From contig NZ_CP018049.1 in the NCBI RefSeq assembly GCF_002934065.1, forward strand, positions 3,036,501 through 3,100,500: 64,000 nucleotides of DNA, given 5' to 3'. Position numbers and translations under genes: made by a program. The notes below the pieces were generated by a model. That model was not told where the DNA came from. It searched no databases and worked only from the letters and a program-made list of their open reading frames with translations. Origin of the DNA: Pseudomonas orientalis (GTDB taxonomy: Bacteria; Pseudomonadota; Gammaproteobacteria; Pseudomonadales; Pseudomonadaceae). Shown here piece by piece: positions 35,110-44,173 of the stretch. Position 1 is the stretch's first letter, and the number at the start of each line of letters is the position of its first letter.

Positions 35110-35517
35110 ATGAAAATGACTCTCCCAGCCCTGGCATTGGGCATCCTGATCTCCCAAGGCGCTTCGGCCGCCGGGGATGGCACAGCCGCTCTGGGCGGCG
35201 GTGTCGGCGGCGTGCTGGGTAATGTCGTGGGCGGACAGCTCGGTGGCTCGACCGGTGCGGCCATCGGCGCCGGTGTAGGCGGTGCGACCGGTAGCGCGGT
35301 GGGCGCGCGCAAAGGCAATCGAGCGGAGGCGGCACTGGGCGGCGGAGTTGGCGCTGCGGGCGGTTCAGTGATCGGCAATCACTTGGGCGGCAGCACCGGC
35401 TCGGCCATCGGCGCCGGCCTGGGTGGCGCCGCCGGCGGCGCGATGGGCAACAACCTGGGGGATGACGGCGGGAAACACAAAGGCAACAAGCATAAGCACA
35501 AGAACAAGCACCGCTGA
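35110..35517 (+). CDS. Secreted glycine-zipper protein
   Basis: A protein of about 135 residues. It has a signal peptide (KMTLPALALGILISQGASA, cleavage after ASA), then a long tract of GxxxG-type repeats such as GGGVGGVLGNVVGGQLGG and TGSAIGAGLGGAAGGAMG, and a Lys/His-rich tail. Glycine-zipper proteins of this kind associate with membranes or the outer envelope and can oligomerise. The ATG at 35110 has a TTGAGGT site; the longer frame starts with an unlikely TTG. It stands alone between the Hsp20 and TreS genes. Confidence 0.75.
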   Translation: MKMTLPALALGILISQGASAAGDGTAALGGGVGGVLGNVVGGQLGGSTGAAIGAGVGGATGSAVGARKGNRAEAALGGGVGAAGGSVIGNHLGGSTGSAIGAGLGGAAGGAMGNNLGDDGGKHKGNKHKHKNKHR

Positions 35518-35540
35518 TCCTCTGACGCTCTCCCGACAGC

Positions 35541-35588
35541 ACACTCGCCGGGTTGAACGACCTTGACTCGCCCTTCAACCCGGCGTGT
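35541..35588. terminator. Long stem-loop between convergent genes
   Basis: ACAC-TCGCCGGGTTGAA and TTCAACCCGGCG-TGT form a stem of more than 12 bp with a 16-nt loop between the glycine-zipper and TreS genes. No clear T tract, but it could terminate both convergent units. Confidence 0.55.
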
Positions 35589-35609
35589 AAGAGGTAGCCT
35601 TCACGCCCA

Positions 35610-37673
35610 CTACATCGGCGTACTGCTCACCACCCGCAGTGCCAGTCCTTCATAGGCATCCAGCGTAATCGTGAAGGTGCCCTCCTCGGTCAAATCCCCT
35701 TCCACTCGCTCATTGATGATGTCCACCACCGGCCCCGGTGCGATATTGGGCAGGTGCAGGGATTCGGTGATCGGCGTGGCGCCGAAGTTCAGCGCAGTGA
35801 TCTGCGTCCCCTTGCCTGCCGGCAACTCATGCACCATGACTAGCAGGCCCGGGTGCTCGACGTCCGGAATCAGAATCTGGCGGCTGGCGGCAATGTCATA
35901 GGCGCGGCGCACGCCGAGGATCTTCTGCAATTGCGAGGCGAAGGAGTCCGGGTCCTGCAACTGGCTGTTCAAACTGCCGTACAGGCTTCTGGAACGCGGC
36001 ATCTGCCCGGCCGACAGTTCGGCGTCGGGGTTGAGGTCGACCAGGTCGTAGGCGCCGCGATGAATCCAGCGCGTGTCGCCATCGGCCATCAAATGCCCGA
36101 CCTCTTCGGCGGCCAATGGCAGCGCACCCACCAGGTCCCAACCGGACAGCGCAAACACGCCTGGCTGCATGGCGTTGTACATCACCAGCAGCAGATGGAT
36201 CTGGCGAATCTGCTGCACATCGGCCGCGGTGATCGCGTCCAGGTCGCGAATGCCCAGCGCCGCAGTGATGATACTGGCCGTGGTGCAGGACACGCCGTTG
36301 GTGACGAACTTGAGGTTATACGGCGCGTGCTCGCCGGTCAGGCGTTCATACATCTGCTCGCGGATATGCTCGCGCAGGATGTTGCCGGGAAAGGTCTGGC
36401 CCTGGAACATGAAGCTGTCATGGGCATGCAACGTCCAGAAGTGCACCAGTTCCAGGGTCAATTCATCGTGGTTTTGCAGCGCGTGGATCAGCGAGCCAGG
36501 GTCGATACCGAGGCTGTGCATCTGGCGCAGCATCAGGCGCAGGAACTCGGCATCGCCCATCAGCAGCGCATGCTGGTAGGCCGGCCGGGTGATGAAGTCA
36601 TAGGACAGGTCGGCGCCGCCGTGGGACATGGAAGCGATGTCGTCGACGGTGAGGTTGAGTTCCTGGAAGCTGAAACCCCCGGCCTTGCGAATCGCGCCGC
36701 CCAGCAACTGGTTGCCGGTGATCGACAGCGGATGGCTTTCCGACCAGGCACTGCCGTCGAGCTTGCGTTCCACGCCGAGAAAGCCATTGGCGTCCAGGCG
36801 CAGGATCTTGGCGCCCATGACATCGATGGCGTGCAGTGCGTCGCCGATGATCATCTGCTGGGCGGCGAATGACGGATCGAGCCAGTTCAGCGACGGCTGC
36901 CCTTCCTTGAAGTAATGCAGGTACACCCAGCGGCGCGGCTTGCCGTCGACCCCCATCACCACGGGCGTGGCGCTCCAGTCGGTTTCCTTGACCCCGGGCT
37001 CGAAGAAAATCACCCGCTGCAATTGGCCGACGATGTAATGCTTGTCGCGCAGTGCGTCCACCTGCGGCGGGCTGAGGTTCTGCGCGTCGCGGCCCTCGGC
37101 GACGTCCGGCAGCAGCGGCCAGTCTTCTTCACGGATTTCGACCATGTGGTACAGGCCGGGATAGTCTTCATAGGCCATTTCCGCCAGCCGGAAATCTGCG
37201 CCCTTGCCGGTGTGCGAGGGGATTACGTCGTCGATGATCACCGCGTTGTGCGCGGCGGCCATGCGCGTCAGCGCCTGCAACTGCGCCTCGGTGCCCAGTT
37301 GCGGGTCGATGTCGAAGCTGATGCGGTCGAAGTTGCCATCGATGGTCGGCGTATGTTGAGTGCCGGACAAACCGCCGGACTTCTTCAGCGGACCGTTGTG
37401 AATGCCCTGGATGCCGATCTTCGACAACGCATGCCACAAGGTTTCGTCCCCCAGCGCTTCCAGCACCGTGCCGTCTTCGCGGGTCACGATCGACGCCGGA
37501 TAAGCCGTGAACCACACCGATGACAAGGCTGAAGCGTCACGCGGGCGCGTTTGTGCGAAGGGTTGCTGCCACATCCGTCCCTGCCCCGAATAGAGCTTGG
37601 CGCGCTGGCGCGCCGCGTTCAGCATGGACTGTTGCACCAGCCAATTCACATGATCGTTGTCCGCCGCCGTCAT
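35610..37673 (-). CDS. treS: Trehalose synthase / maltose alpha-D-glucosyltransferase, P. stutzeri CJ38 type
   Basis: A 687-residue enzyme that interconverts maltose and trehalose. It agrees with the P. stutzeri CJ38 enzyme in length and in segments such as [71 protein letters not shown] (catalytic Asp region), [19 protein letters not shown] and [15 protein letters not shown] near the C terminus. The GH13-type catalytic core is intact. The ATG at 37671-37673 is chosen; the frame upstream to 37838 includes repeat sequence and is not coding. It is a lone gene for osmoprotection or trehalose storage, at a distance from other glycan genes. Confidence 0.93.
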   Translation of the reverse strand: MTAADNDHVNWLVQQSMLNAARQRAKLYSGQGRMWQQPFAQTRPRDASALSSVWFTAYPASIVTREDGTVLEALGDETLWHALSKIGIQGIHNGPLKKSGGLSGTQHTPTIDGNFDRISFDIDPQLGTEAQLQALTRMAAAHNAVIIDDVIPSHTGKGADFRLAEMAYEDYPGLYHMVEIREEDWPLLPDVAEGRDAQNLSPPQVDALRDKHYIVGQLQRVIFFEPGVKETDWSATPVVMGVDGKPRRWVYLHYFKEGQPSLNWLDPSFAAQQMIIGDALHAIDVMGAKILRLDANGFLGVERKLDGSAWSESHPLSITGNQLLGGAIRKAGGFSFQELNLTVDDIASMSHGGADLSYDFITRPAYQHALLMGDAEFLRLMLRQMHSLGIDPGSLIHALQNHDELTLELVHFWTLHAHDSFMFQGQTFPGNILREHIREQMYERLTGEHAPYNLKFVTNGVSCTTASIITAALGIRDLDAITAADVQQIRQIHLLLVMYNAMQPGVFALSGWDLVGALPLAAEEVGHLMADGDTRWIHRGAYDLVDLNPDAELSAGQMPRSRSLYGSLNSQLQDPDSFASQLQKILGVRRAYDIAASRQILIPDVEHPGLLVMVHELPAGKGTQITALNFGATPITESLHLPNIAPGPVVDIINERVEGDLTEEGTFTITLDAYEGLALRVVSSTPM

Positions 37674-37763
37674 AAGCCTGATACCTGTGGTCGTTAAAGG
37701 TGATTCGTAAGCATAGGAGCGACGACCGGGGCGATTCGTTGCATCGGGATGCAGATCCCTGGC

Positions 37764-37786
37764 CAAATGTGGGAGGGGACTTGCCC
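37764..37786 (+). repeat. REP-like element, GTGGGAGGGGACTTGCCCC type
   Basis: AATGTGGGAGGGGACTTGCC is one arm of a common P. fluorescens REP family, just upstream of treS. The other arm is degraded, so it looks like a decayed single REP. Confidence 0.65.
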
Positions 37787-37921
37787 CAGTGACGATATCC
37801 CGACCGACAGCTACCCCACTGACACGTCCCTCACTCATGAATCACGGAACGTCAGGTAAATACGCGTTGGCTTTGCGGCCGAGACCGCAGCAAGTCGTCG
37901 TGGCGCCGCCCCGCCACATGC

Positions 37922-39079
37922 CTAGTCCTGATTCAGTCCGACGCGGTACAGCCCCCCATCCTCTTCATCCGTCAGCACATACAGATAACCATCCGGCCCC
38001 TGCCGCACGTCGCGAATACGGGCTTTCAAATCCCCCAGCAAACGCTCCTCATGGACCACCTTGTCACCGTCGAACTGCAACCGAATCAGCTCCTGACTGG
38101 CCAAGGCGCCGATAAACAGGTTGTGCTGCCAGGCCTTGAACCGGTCGGCATCATAGAACGCCATGCCACTGATCCCCGGTGACTTTTCCCACACATGGTG
38201 CGGCGCCACGGTGCCTTCGGCGGTCTTGCCCTTGGCCTCTGGAATCGGCGCGAGCGAATAATTGATGCCATGCGTCGCCAACGGCCAACCATAGTTTTTG
38301 CCGCGCTCGATGATGTTGATTTCATCCCCGCCACGTGGCCCGTGTTCGTTTTCCCAGATCGTCCCGCTCCAAGGGTTCAGCGCCAGGCCCTGCGGGTTGC
38401 GCTGGCCGTAGGACCAGATTTCGGGACGTACTTCGGGCTGGCCCACAAACGGGTTGTCGTCGGGCACGCGGCCGTCGGGGTAGATGCGCACGACCTTGCC
38501 TTGCAACTTGTCCAGGTCCTGAGCGGTAGGCCGGTCGTTGTTTTCGCCCAGAGTCACAAACAGGTAACCGTCACGGTCAAATGCCAGGCGCGAACCGAAG
38601 TGATTGCCGGTGGACAGCTTGGGCTCCTGGCGCAGGATCACCGTGAAGTCCTTCAAGCCACTCAAGTCATCGGCCAGGCGCCCGCGCCCCACGGCGGTCC
38701 CGGCCTTGCCATCCTTGCCGCCCCCTTCGGCGTACGACAGATAGACCAGGCGGTCTTGCTTGAAGTCCGGCGACAGCGCTACGTCCAGCAAGCCGCCCTG
38801 CCCCTTGGCCCACACCTGCGGCACGCCCGTCAACGGCGCGGAGAGCTTGCCATCCTGGCTGACAAAACGCAGCTGGCCGGGAAGTTCGGTCACCAGGAAG
38901 CCTTGCCTGTCCGGCAGGAACGCCACCGCCCAGGGATGATGCAGGCCCTTGGCGACCGGCGTCGCGGTGATGCTGCCTTGCTCGCTGGGAAACTGTCGGG
39001 CCTCGGCGGCCTGGACTGTGGCCAATGGCAGCAGCGTGGTTGCGTACAGGGCGGCCAGCAGGGTTTTGCGTAAAAACAT
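37922..39079 (-). CDS. PQQ-dependent sugar dehydrogenase (aldose sugar dehydrogenase type)
   Basis: A 385-residue periplasmic six-bladed propeller enzyme. It has a signal peptide (cleavage after VQA), then HPWAVAFLPD, LLDVALSPDFKQDRLVYLSY, TGNHFGSRLAFDRDG and LFVTLGENNDRPTAQDLDKL. The region NPQGLALNPWSGTIWENEHGPRGGDEINI carries PQQ and calcium-site residues of the soluble glucose dehydrogenase (Asd/YliI) family. It should oxidise aldose sugars to lactones and pass electrons to the respiratory chain. It is followed by a secreted small protein gene 11 bp upstream on the same strand, so the two are co-transcribed. Confidence 0.88.
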   Translation of the reverse strand: MFLRKTLLAALYATTLLPLATVQAAEARQFPSEQGSITATPVAKGLHHPWAVAFLPDRQGFLVTELPGQLRFVSQDGKLSAPLTGVPQVWAKGQGGLLDVALSPDFKQDRLVYLSYAEGGGKDGKAGTAVGRGRLADDLSGLKDFTVILRQEPKLSTGNHFGSRLAFDRDGYLFVTLGENNDRPTAQDLDKLQGKVVRIYPDGRVPDDNPFVGQPEVRPEIWSYGQRNPQGLALNPWSGTIWENEHGPRGGDEINIIERGKNYGWPLATHGINYSLAPIPEAKGKTAEGTVAPHHVWEKSPGISGMAFYDADRFKAWQHNLFIGALASQELIRLQFDGDKVVHEERLLGDLKARIRDVRQGPDGYLYVLTDEEDGGLYRVGLNQD

Positions 39080-39090
39080 AAGACGGATCC

Positions 39091-39405
39091 TTACCGGCGA
39101 TTGCCGTTGGCATCATAGGTGGGCGCTTTGGGTTCGGTGGTCGGGCGACTGGGCGCGTTGTCGCGCTTGGGGTAGCTGTTGCCGATCCCGCCGTTTTCCA
39201 GCGTAGGCCGAGGGTTGCTCGGGGCGGTCTGGATACCGCGCACGACCGGCGCATTGGGCTGGGTGCCCTGCATGCTGTTGGGGTTGGCCCGATGAATGGG
39301 ACTGTTGTTGGAATCGTAGCGGCCCGGCAGGTTTTGCGCCTGGGCCAAGGGGGCCAGGACCAGCCCCAAAGCCAGCACTGCCAGGTAACGCACACAACTG
39401 TTCAT
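39091..39405 (-). CDS. Secreted small hypothetical protein (104 aa)
   Basis: A 104-residue protein with a signal peptide (cleavage after AQA, about residue 23) and a Pro/Asn/Arg-rich mature part with repeated short motifs such as PNSMQGTQPNAP and YPKRDNAPSRP. It should be disordered in the periplasm or outside. The gene is just upstream of the PQQ sugar dehydrogenase on the same strand (11-bp gap) and probably co-expressed. No known domain. Confidence 0.65.
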   Translation of the reverse strand: MNSCVRYLAVLALGLVLAPLAQAQNLPGRYDSNNSPIHRANPNSMQGTQPNAPVVRGIQTAPSNPRPTLENGGIGNSYPKRDNAPSRPTTEPKAPTYDANGNRR

Positions 39406-39594
39406 GACTCTGCCTCTCTATACCGAGTGGTAGTACGTGCTTTCGATAACACGCTACGCCAGGGGTTCGGCTGGGGACATTAAATTGTTTCTCATCAGGT
39501 GTAACAGGATCTGTCCGAGCATCCGTTCGCCGAAACTTTTGTCCAGGCCCACGAGTCACCAGAACACAGGCTTATCTTTGAAGGAGAGGTATCT

Positions 39595-40434
39595 ATGCCC
39601 CGGGCAATCTGGAAAGGCGCCATCAGCTTCGGTCTGGTTCACATCCCGGTCTCGCTGGTGTCGGCCACGTCGTCCCAAGGCGTTGATTTCGACTGGCTGG
39701 ATAAACGCAGCATGGACCCGGTGGGCTACAAGCGCATCAACAAGGCGACCGGAAAAGAGATCGACAAGGAGAATATCGTCAAGGGTGTGGCCTATGAAAA
39801 GGGCCGCTACGTGGTGCTCAGCGAAGAAGAAATTCGCTCGGCCCACCCCAAGTCGACCCAGACCATCGAAATCATCGCCTTTGTCGCCAGCGACCAGATT
39901 CCGCTGCAGAACATCGACACGCCCTACTTCCTGGCCCCGGATAAACGCGGCGGCAAGGTCTATGCGCTGCTGCGCGAGACCCTGAAAAAAACCGGCAAGG
40001 TTGCCCTGGCCAATGTGGTGCTGCACACCAAGCAACACCTGGCCGCATTGATGCCGCTGGAGTCGGCCCTGGTGCTGGTGATGCTGCGCTGGCCCGCTGA
40101 GGTGCGCAGCCTGGATGAGCTGGAATTGGGCAGCGACGTAACCAAGCCGACCCTGGCCAAGGGTGAGCTGGACATGGCCAAGCGTCTGGTGGAAGACATG
40201 AGCGCAGACTGGCAACCCGAGGAATACCGCGACAGCTTCCAGGAAAAGATTATGGCGCTGGTGGAGAAGAAGGCCAAGGCCGGCAAGATCGAGGACGTCG
40301 AATCGACCGAAGGCAGCGAAGAGCGCAAATCCGCCGATGTGATCGACCTGACCGAATTGCTCAAGCGCAGCCTGGCGGGTAAACCTGCCGCAAAAAAAAC
40401 CACGGCGAAAAAATCCAATAAGAAGGCTTCTTGA
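39595..40434 (+). CDS. ku: Ku protein for non-homologous end joining
   Basis: A 279-residue bacterial Ku homodimer subunit. It starts MPRAIWKGAISFGLVHIPV, the family signature, and keeps the beta-barrel core with GRYVVLSEEEI and the IEIIAFVASDQIP segment. A Lys-rich tail (AAKKTTAKKSNKKAS) is of the kind that recruits LigD and DNA. Ku binds blunt or staggered double-strand ends and brings LigD. It is immediately upstream of ligD (24 bp), which confirms a two-gene NHEJ module. GAAGGAGAGG gives a strong ribosome site. Confidence 0.95.
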   Translation: MPRAIWKGAISFGLVHIPVSLVSATSSQGVDFDWLDKRSMDPVGYKRINKATGKEIDKENIVKGVAYEKGRYVVLSEEEIRSAHPKSTQTIEIIAFVASDQIPLQNIDTPYFLAPDKRGGKVYALLRETLKKTGKVALANVVLHTKQHLAALMPLESALVLVMLRWPAEVRSLDELELGSDVTKPTLAKGELDMAKRLVEDMSADWQPEEYRDSFQEKIMALVEKKAKAGKIEDVESTEGSEERKSADVIDLTELLKRSLAGKPAAKKTTAKKSNKKAS

Positions 40435-40458
40435 GCTGGCCATTGGCTGGAGAACGAC

Positions 40459-42984
40459 ATGGCAAAGCCCCTGAGCGAGTACAACCGCAAACGCGACTTC
40501 GGGATTACCGCCGAGCCGGCAGGCAAGCCATCGGCCGGCAAGCGCAAAGCTTGCGCCCTGAGCTTTGTGATCCAGAAACATGCTGCGCGCAACCTGCACT
40601 ATGATTTTCGCCTGGAACTGGACGGCGTGCTGTTGAGCTGGGCCGTGCCCAAAGGCCCGAGCCTGGACCCGAGCCAGAAACGCCTGGCGGTCCACGTCGA
40701 AGACCATCCCCTGAGTTATGGCGGCTTCGAAGGCAGCATTCCCGCCGGGCAATATGGCGCCGGGGATGTGATCGTCTGGGACCGTGGCATCTGGCAACCC
40801 CATGACGACCCGCACAAGGCCTACGCGGCTGGCAAACTGAAATTCAGCCTGGTCGGCGAAAAACTCACCGGCGACTGGACCTTGGTGCGCACCCGGCTCA
40901 AAGGCAGCGGCGACAAGCAACAATGGTTGCTGATCAAGGAAAAGGACCAGCAGGCGCGTCCTTCGGCTGAGTACGATATCGTCGAGGCACAGCCCGCCAG
41001 CGTGCTCAGCGATGCTGTGGTCGGCAAATCCAAGACCAAGCCTGAGGCCAAGGCAGCAACCAAAACGACACCCAAGGCGAGCGCGCGAAAGCAGGCAGCC
41101 GCCGTGCCCGAAGCGTTCTCCCCGCAACTGGCAACGTTGGTTGATCGGGCGCCCGAGGGTGACTGGCACTACGAGATCAAGTTCGACGGTTACCGCATCC
41201 TCGCGCGCATCCGCGGCGGCGAGGTACGCCTGTTCACTCGTAATGGCCACGATTGGACCGAGCGCCTGCCGCGCCAGGTCAAAGCCTTGCAAGCGCTCAA
41301 GCTTAAGGACAGCTGGCTTGATGGCGAAGTGGTCAGCCTTAACGGCGATGGGTTGCCGGATTTCCAGGCATTGCAAAATGCCTTCGACATTGGCCGCAGC
41401 CTCGACATCATTTACTACCTGTTCGATGCGCCGTTTCTTGACGGCCGTGATCAGCGCGAAGAGCCCGTCGAAGCGCGTCGCGCGGCACTTAAATCTGCGC
41501 TGTCCGCCAGCAAGAGCAAGCTGCTGCGCTTCTCCGAAGCCTTTGCCGCCAACCACCGCGACATTTTCGAAAGCGCCTGTGACCTGGCCTTGGAGGGTGT
41601 CATCGGCAAGCGTGCCGGCAGCCCTTACGTGTCCAGCCGCAGTGCTGACTGGATCAAGCTCAAATGCCGCCTGCGCCAGGAGTTCGTGATTGTCGGTTAC
41701 ACGCGGCCCCAAGGCTCGCGCACCGGGTTTGGCGCGCTGCTGCTGGCAGTCAACGACGATACCGCACTGGTGTATGCCGGGCGGGTGGGCACCGGTTTCG
41801 ACCAGGCGTCGCTCAAATCCATCTATGCCAAGCTTACCGCGCTCGAACGCACGGACTCGCCGCTGCAAAAGCCGTTGACCAGCGCCCAGGCGCGCGGCGT
41901 GCACTGGGTTGAGCCGAGCCTGGTCGGTGAAGTGCAATTTGCCGAGTGGACTCGCGAAGGCGTGGTGCGCCAGGCTGCCTTTGTGGGCATGCGCACCGAC
42001 AAGCCCGCTGCGCAGATCATCCGTGAGCAGCCGCGTACGGCCAAATCGGTGAAGGCGCCAAAGGCGAAAAAAACCGAGAAGGAGGTGAAACCCGTGAAGG
42101 CCATGAAAATCACCCACCCTGAGCGGGTCATCGACCAGCAGAGCGGCACGCAAAAGCAGGAACTGGCACAGTTCTACGCCGATATCAGCGAATCGATCCT
42201 GCCCTTCCTGCGCAACCGGCCCGTCTCACTGCTCAGGGCGCCGGAAGGCATCGAAGGCGAACAGTTCTTCCAGAAGCATTCCGAGCGCATGACCATCCCG
42301 CACATCAAGCAGTTGGACAAGGCACTGGACCCCGGCCATGCCCGCCTGATGGAAATAGACAGCGCCGATGCCCTGATCGGCGCGGTGCAAATGGGCACGG
42401 TTGAGCTGCACACCTGGGGCGCTACCACGGATAAGATCGAAACCCCCGACCTGTTCATACTCGACCTCGACCCGGACCCCGCCCTGCCCTGGAAATCCAT
42501 GCTGGAAGCGGCGCAGTTGACGCTGTCGGTACTGGATGAAATAGGTTTGCAGGCCTTCGTCAAAACCAGCGGTGGCAAAGGCTTGCACCTGATCGTACCG
42601 CTGGCGCGGCGCGATAACTGGGACACCGTCAAAGCCTTCGCCAAGGCCATCGCCCAATTCATGACCCAGCAACTGCCGGAGCGCTTTACCGCCACCAGCG
42701 GCCCGAAGAACCGCGTGGGCAAAATCTTCATCGATTATCTGCGCAACGCCCGGGGCGCCAGCACTGTGGCGGCTTACTCCGTGCGGGCGCGACCAGGCCT
42801 GCCGGTGTCGGTACCGATCAGTCGCGATGAATTGAGTGACTTGCGCGGTGCCCAGCAATGGACGGTGGCCAACCTGCACGAGCGATTGCGCGACTTGAAA
42901 GACGACCCTTGGGCCGGCTATGCCAATCGGCAGAAGATCAGCAAGCAGATGTGGGACAAGCTGGGCGCGAAGCCACCGAAGTGA
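40459..42984 (+). CDS. ligD: DNA ligase D (phosphoesterase, ligase and polymerase domains)
   Basis: An 841-residue three-domain enzyme in the order phosphoesterase (about 20-180), ATP-dependent ligase (about 220-520) and polymerase/primase (about 560-830). Seen motifs are HAARNLHYDFRLELDGVLLS for the phosphoesterase. The ligase nucleophile is K241 in EIKFDGYRIL, with RAGSPYVSSRSADWIKLKC later in the domain. In the polymerase domain, LDLDPDPALPWKSM holds the metal Asp pair and FVKTSGGKGLHLIVPL follows. The Lys/Ala-rich linkers between domains are normal. With Ku it repairs double-strand breaks, typically in stationary phase. Confidence 0.95.
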   Translation: MAKPLSEYNRKRDFGITAEPAGKPSAGKRKACALSFVIQKHAARNLHYDFRLELDGVLLSWAVPKGPSLDPSQKRLAVHVEDHPLSYGGFEGSIPAGQYGAGDVIVWDRGIWQPHDDPHKAYAAGKLKFSLVGEKLTGDWTLVRTRLKGSGDKQQWLLIKEKDQQARPSAEYDIVEAQPASVLSDAVVGKSKTKPEAKAATKTTPKASARKQAAAVPEAFSPQLATLVDRAPEGDWHYEIKFDGYRILARIRGGEVRLFTRNGHDWTERLPRQVKALQALKLKDSWLDGEVVSLNGDGLPDFQALQNAFDIGRSLDIIYYLFDAPFLDGRDQREEPVEARRAALKSALSASKSKLLRFSEAFAANHRDIFESACDLALEGVIGKRAGSPYVSSRSADWIKLKCRLRQEFVIVGYTRPQGSRTGFGALLLAVNDDTALVYAGRVGTGFDQASLKSIYAKLTALERTDSPLQKPLTSAQARGVHWVEPSLVGEVQFAEWTREGVVRQAAFVGMRTDKPAAQIIREQPRTAKSVKAPKAKKTEKEVKPVKAMKITHPERVIDQQSGTQKQELAQFYADISESILPFLRNRPVSLLRAPEGIEGEQFFQKHSERMTIPHIKQLDKALDPGHARLMEIDSADALIGAVQMGTVELHTWGATTDKIETPDLFILDLDPDPALPWKSMLEAAQLTLSVLDEIGLQAFVKTSGGKGLHLIVPLARRDNWDTVKAFAKAIAQFMTQQLPERFTATSGPKNRVGKIFIDYLRNARGASTVAAYSVRARPGLPVSVPISRDELSDLRGAQQWTVANLHERLRDLKDDPWAGYANRQKISKQMWDKLGAKPPK

Positions 42985-43003
42985 TTCGCGTCCGGGGCAG
43001 CAA

Positions 43004-43915
43004 TCAGATAAGGATGAAAATCAACGCCAAGCCGGCGAAGATCGCCCACTTTTCCAGGTAATAGCGCGTGCGGTTGCGCTTTTTGAGCTCCTTGCCGCGC
43101 AACCGGATCTTGTACAGGCGGGTGAAGGCCCGGTTGAGGCCGCCGGTCTTGTCGCCTTCGTCATTGGGTGAACCCGCCGCTGCCATCACATTGCGGCTGA
43201 ACCAACGGTTGAAGGCGGCTGCCCAGCGATATTTCATCGGCCGTTCGATGTCACAGAACAAAATGATGCGGTTGTGTGATGTCGTGTTCTCGGCGTAATG
43301 AATGTAGGTCTCGTCAAACATCACGGGCTCGCCGTCGCGCCAGTAATAGCTTTCGCCGTCCACATTGATGTAGCAGCCCGGATCGTTCGGCGTATCGAGC
43401 CCCAGGTGATAACGGTAGGAACCCGCATACGGGTCACGGTGGCGCACCAGCTTGGACCCCGGTGGCAGCTCGGCGAACATCGCGGCCTTGATCGAGCCAA
43501 TGCCCTGCACCAGCTCGGTAGTGCGCGGGCACAACTTCATCGCCGAGGGGTGACTGTCGCCGTACCACTTCAGATAGAAGCGCTTCCAGCCCGACTTGAA
43601 GAACGAGTTGAACCCCACATCGTTGTACTGTTGCGAACGTTTGATCTCCCCGGCACGCATCAGGTTCTGGCCTTCCCGGCGGATCTCTTCCCAGTGCTCC
43701 TGCAACGGGCTAAGGTCAGGAAAGTCGCTGGGCGACAGAAAGGGGCGGCTGGGTTGCCTGGAGAACAGGTACAGGAAGCAGTTGATCGGCGCCAGGAACG
43801 TCGAATGATCGCTAAGCTGGCGGCCCAGCTTGTGTCGCACCCGGCCGCGCAGATGTACATACGCGATGGAAGCAACGTAGAGAGCAACAATGATGAGTTT
43901 CAAGGGATTCGTCAC
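43004..43915 (-). CDS. lpxO: Lipid A 2-hydroxylase (aspartyl/asparaginyl beta-hydroxylase family)
   Basis: A 303-residue protein with an N-terminal membrane anchor (PLKLIIVALYVASIAYVHL) and a C-terminal hydrophobic segment. The iron/2-oxoglutarate core has the HxD motif in HRDPYAGSYRYHLGL and the second His in TYIHYAENTTSHNR. Like LpxO it should hydroxylate the secondary myristate of lipid A. The gene converges on ligD with a gap near 19 bp. A lone housekeeping-type envelope gene. Confidence 0.88.
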   Translation of the reverse strand: MTNPLKLIIVALYVASIAYVHLRGRVRHKLGRQLSDHSTFLAPINCFLYLFSRQPSRPFLSPSDFPDLSPLQEHWEEIRREGQNLMRAGEIKRSQQYNDVGFNSFFKSGWKRFYLKWYGDSHPSAMKLCPRTTELVQGIGSIKAAMFAELPPGSKLVRHRDPYAGSYRYHLGLDTPNDPGCYINVDGESYYWRDGEPVMFDETYIHYAENTTSHNRIILFCDIERPMKYRWAAAFNRWFSRNVMAAAGSPNDEGDKTGGLNRAFTRLYKIRLRGKELKKRNRTRYYLEKWAIFAGLALIFILI

Positions 43916-44114
43916 ACGTCAGGGAGATAACAGGCTGCTCCTGCGTGCCCACAACGGCCGAGGATTGGATAAGCAGCACCTGAAATCACAATTCACATAC
44001 AGGTAACACGACCGACTGGAGACCATGCGATGTGTGACCATTGGCGGTTATTTAGCCATACTTTGTAACCAAAGGTTAACTAAGAATTGTGAAAAGCTGT
44101 CTACAAAGTGTGCT

Positions 44115-44151
44115 GGGGGGGGGGATGAGCAGGCGGGCCCCTGGGCCCGCC
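44115..44151. other. G10 run and GC hairpin downstream of the Wzz-like gene
   Basis: Ten consecutive G residues (44115-44124) are followed by a perfect palindrome GGCGGGCCC-CT-GGGCCCGCC (44132-44151). The stem may be the end of the Wzz transcript; the G run is non-coding. Confidence 0.6.
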
Positions 44152-44173
44152 CACTGCAGGGAAATGCCAAGGC

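Noticed and set aside
39556..42153. 865-codon minus-strand open frame over ku and ligD
   Set aside because: It is antisense to two clearly identified genes. Such frames are common in high-GC genomes because of GC3 bias. No ribosome site or family match.
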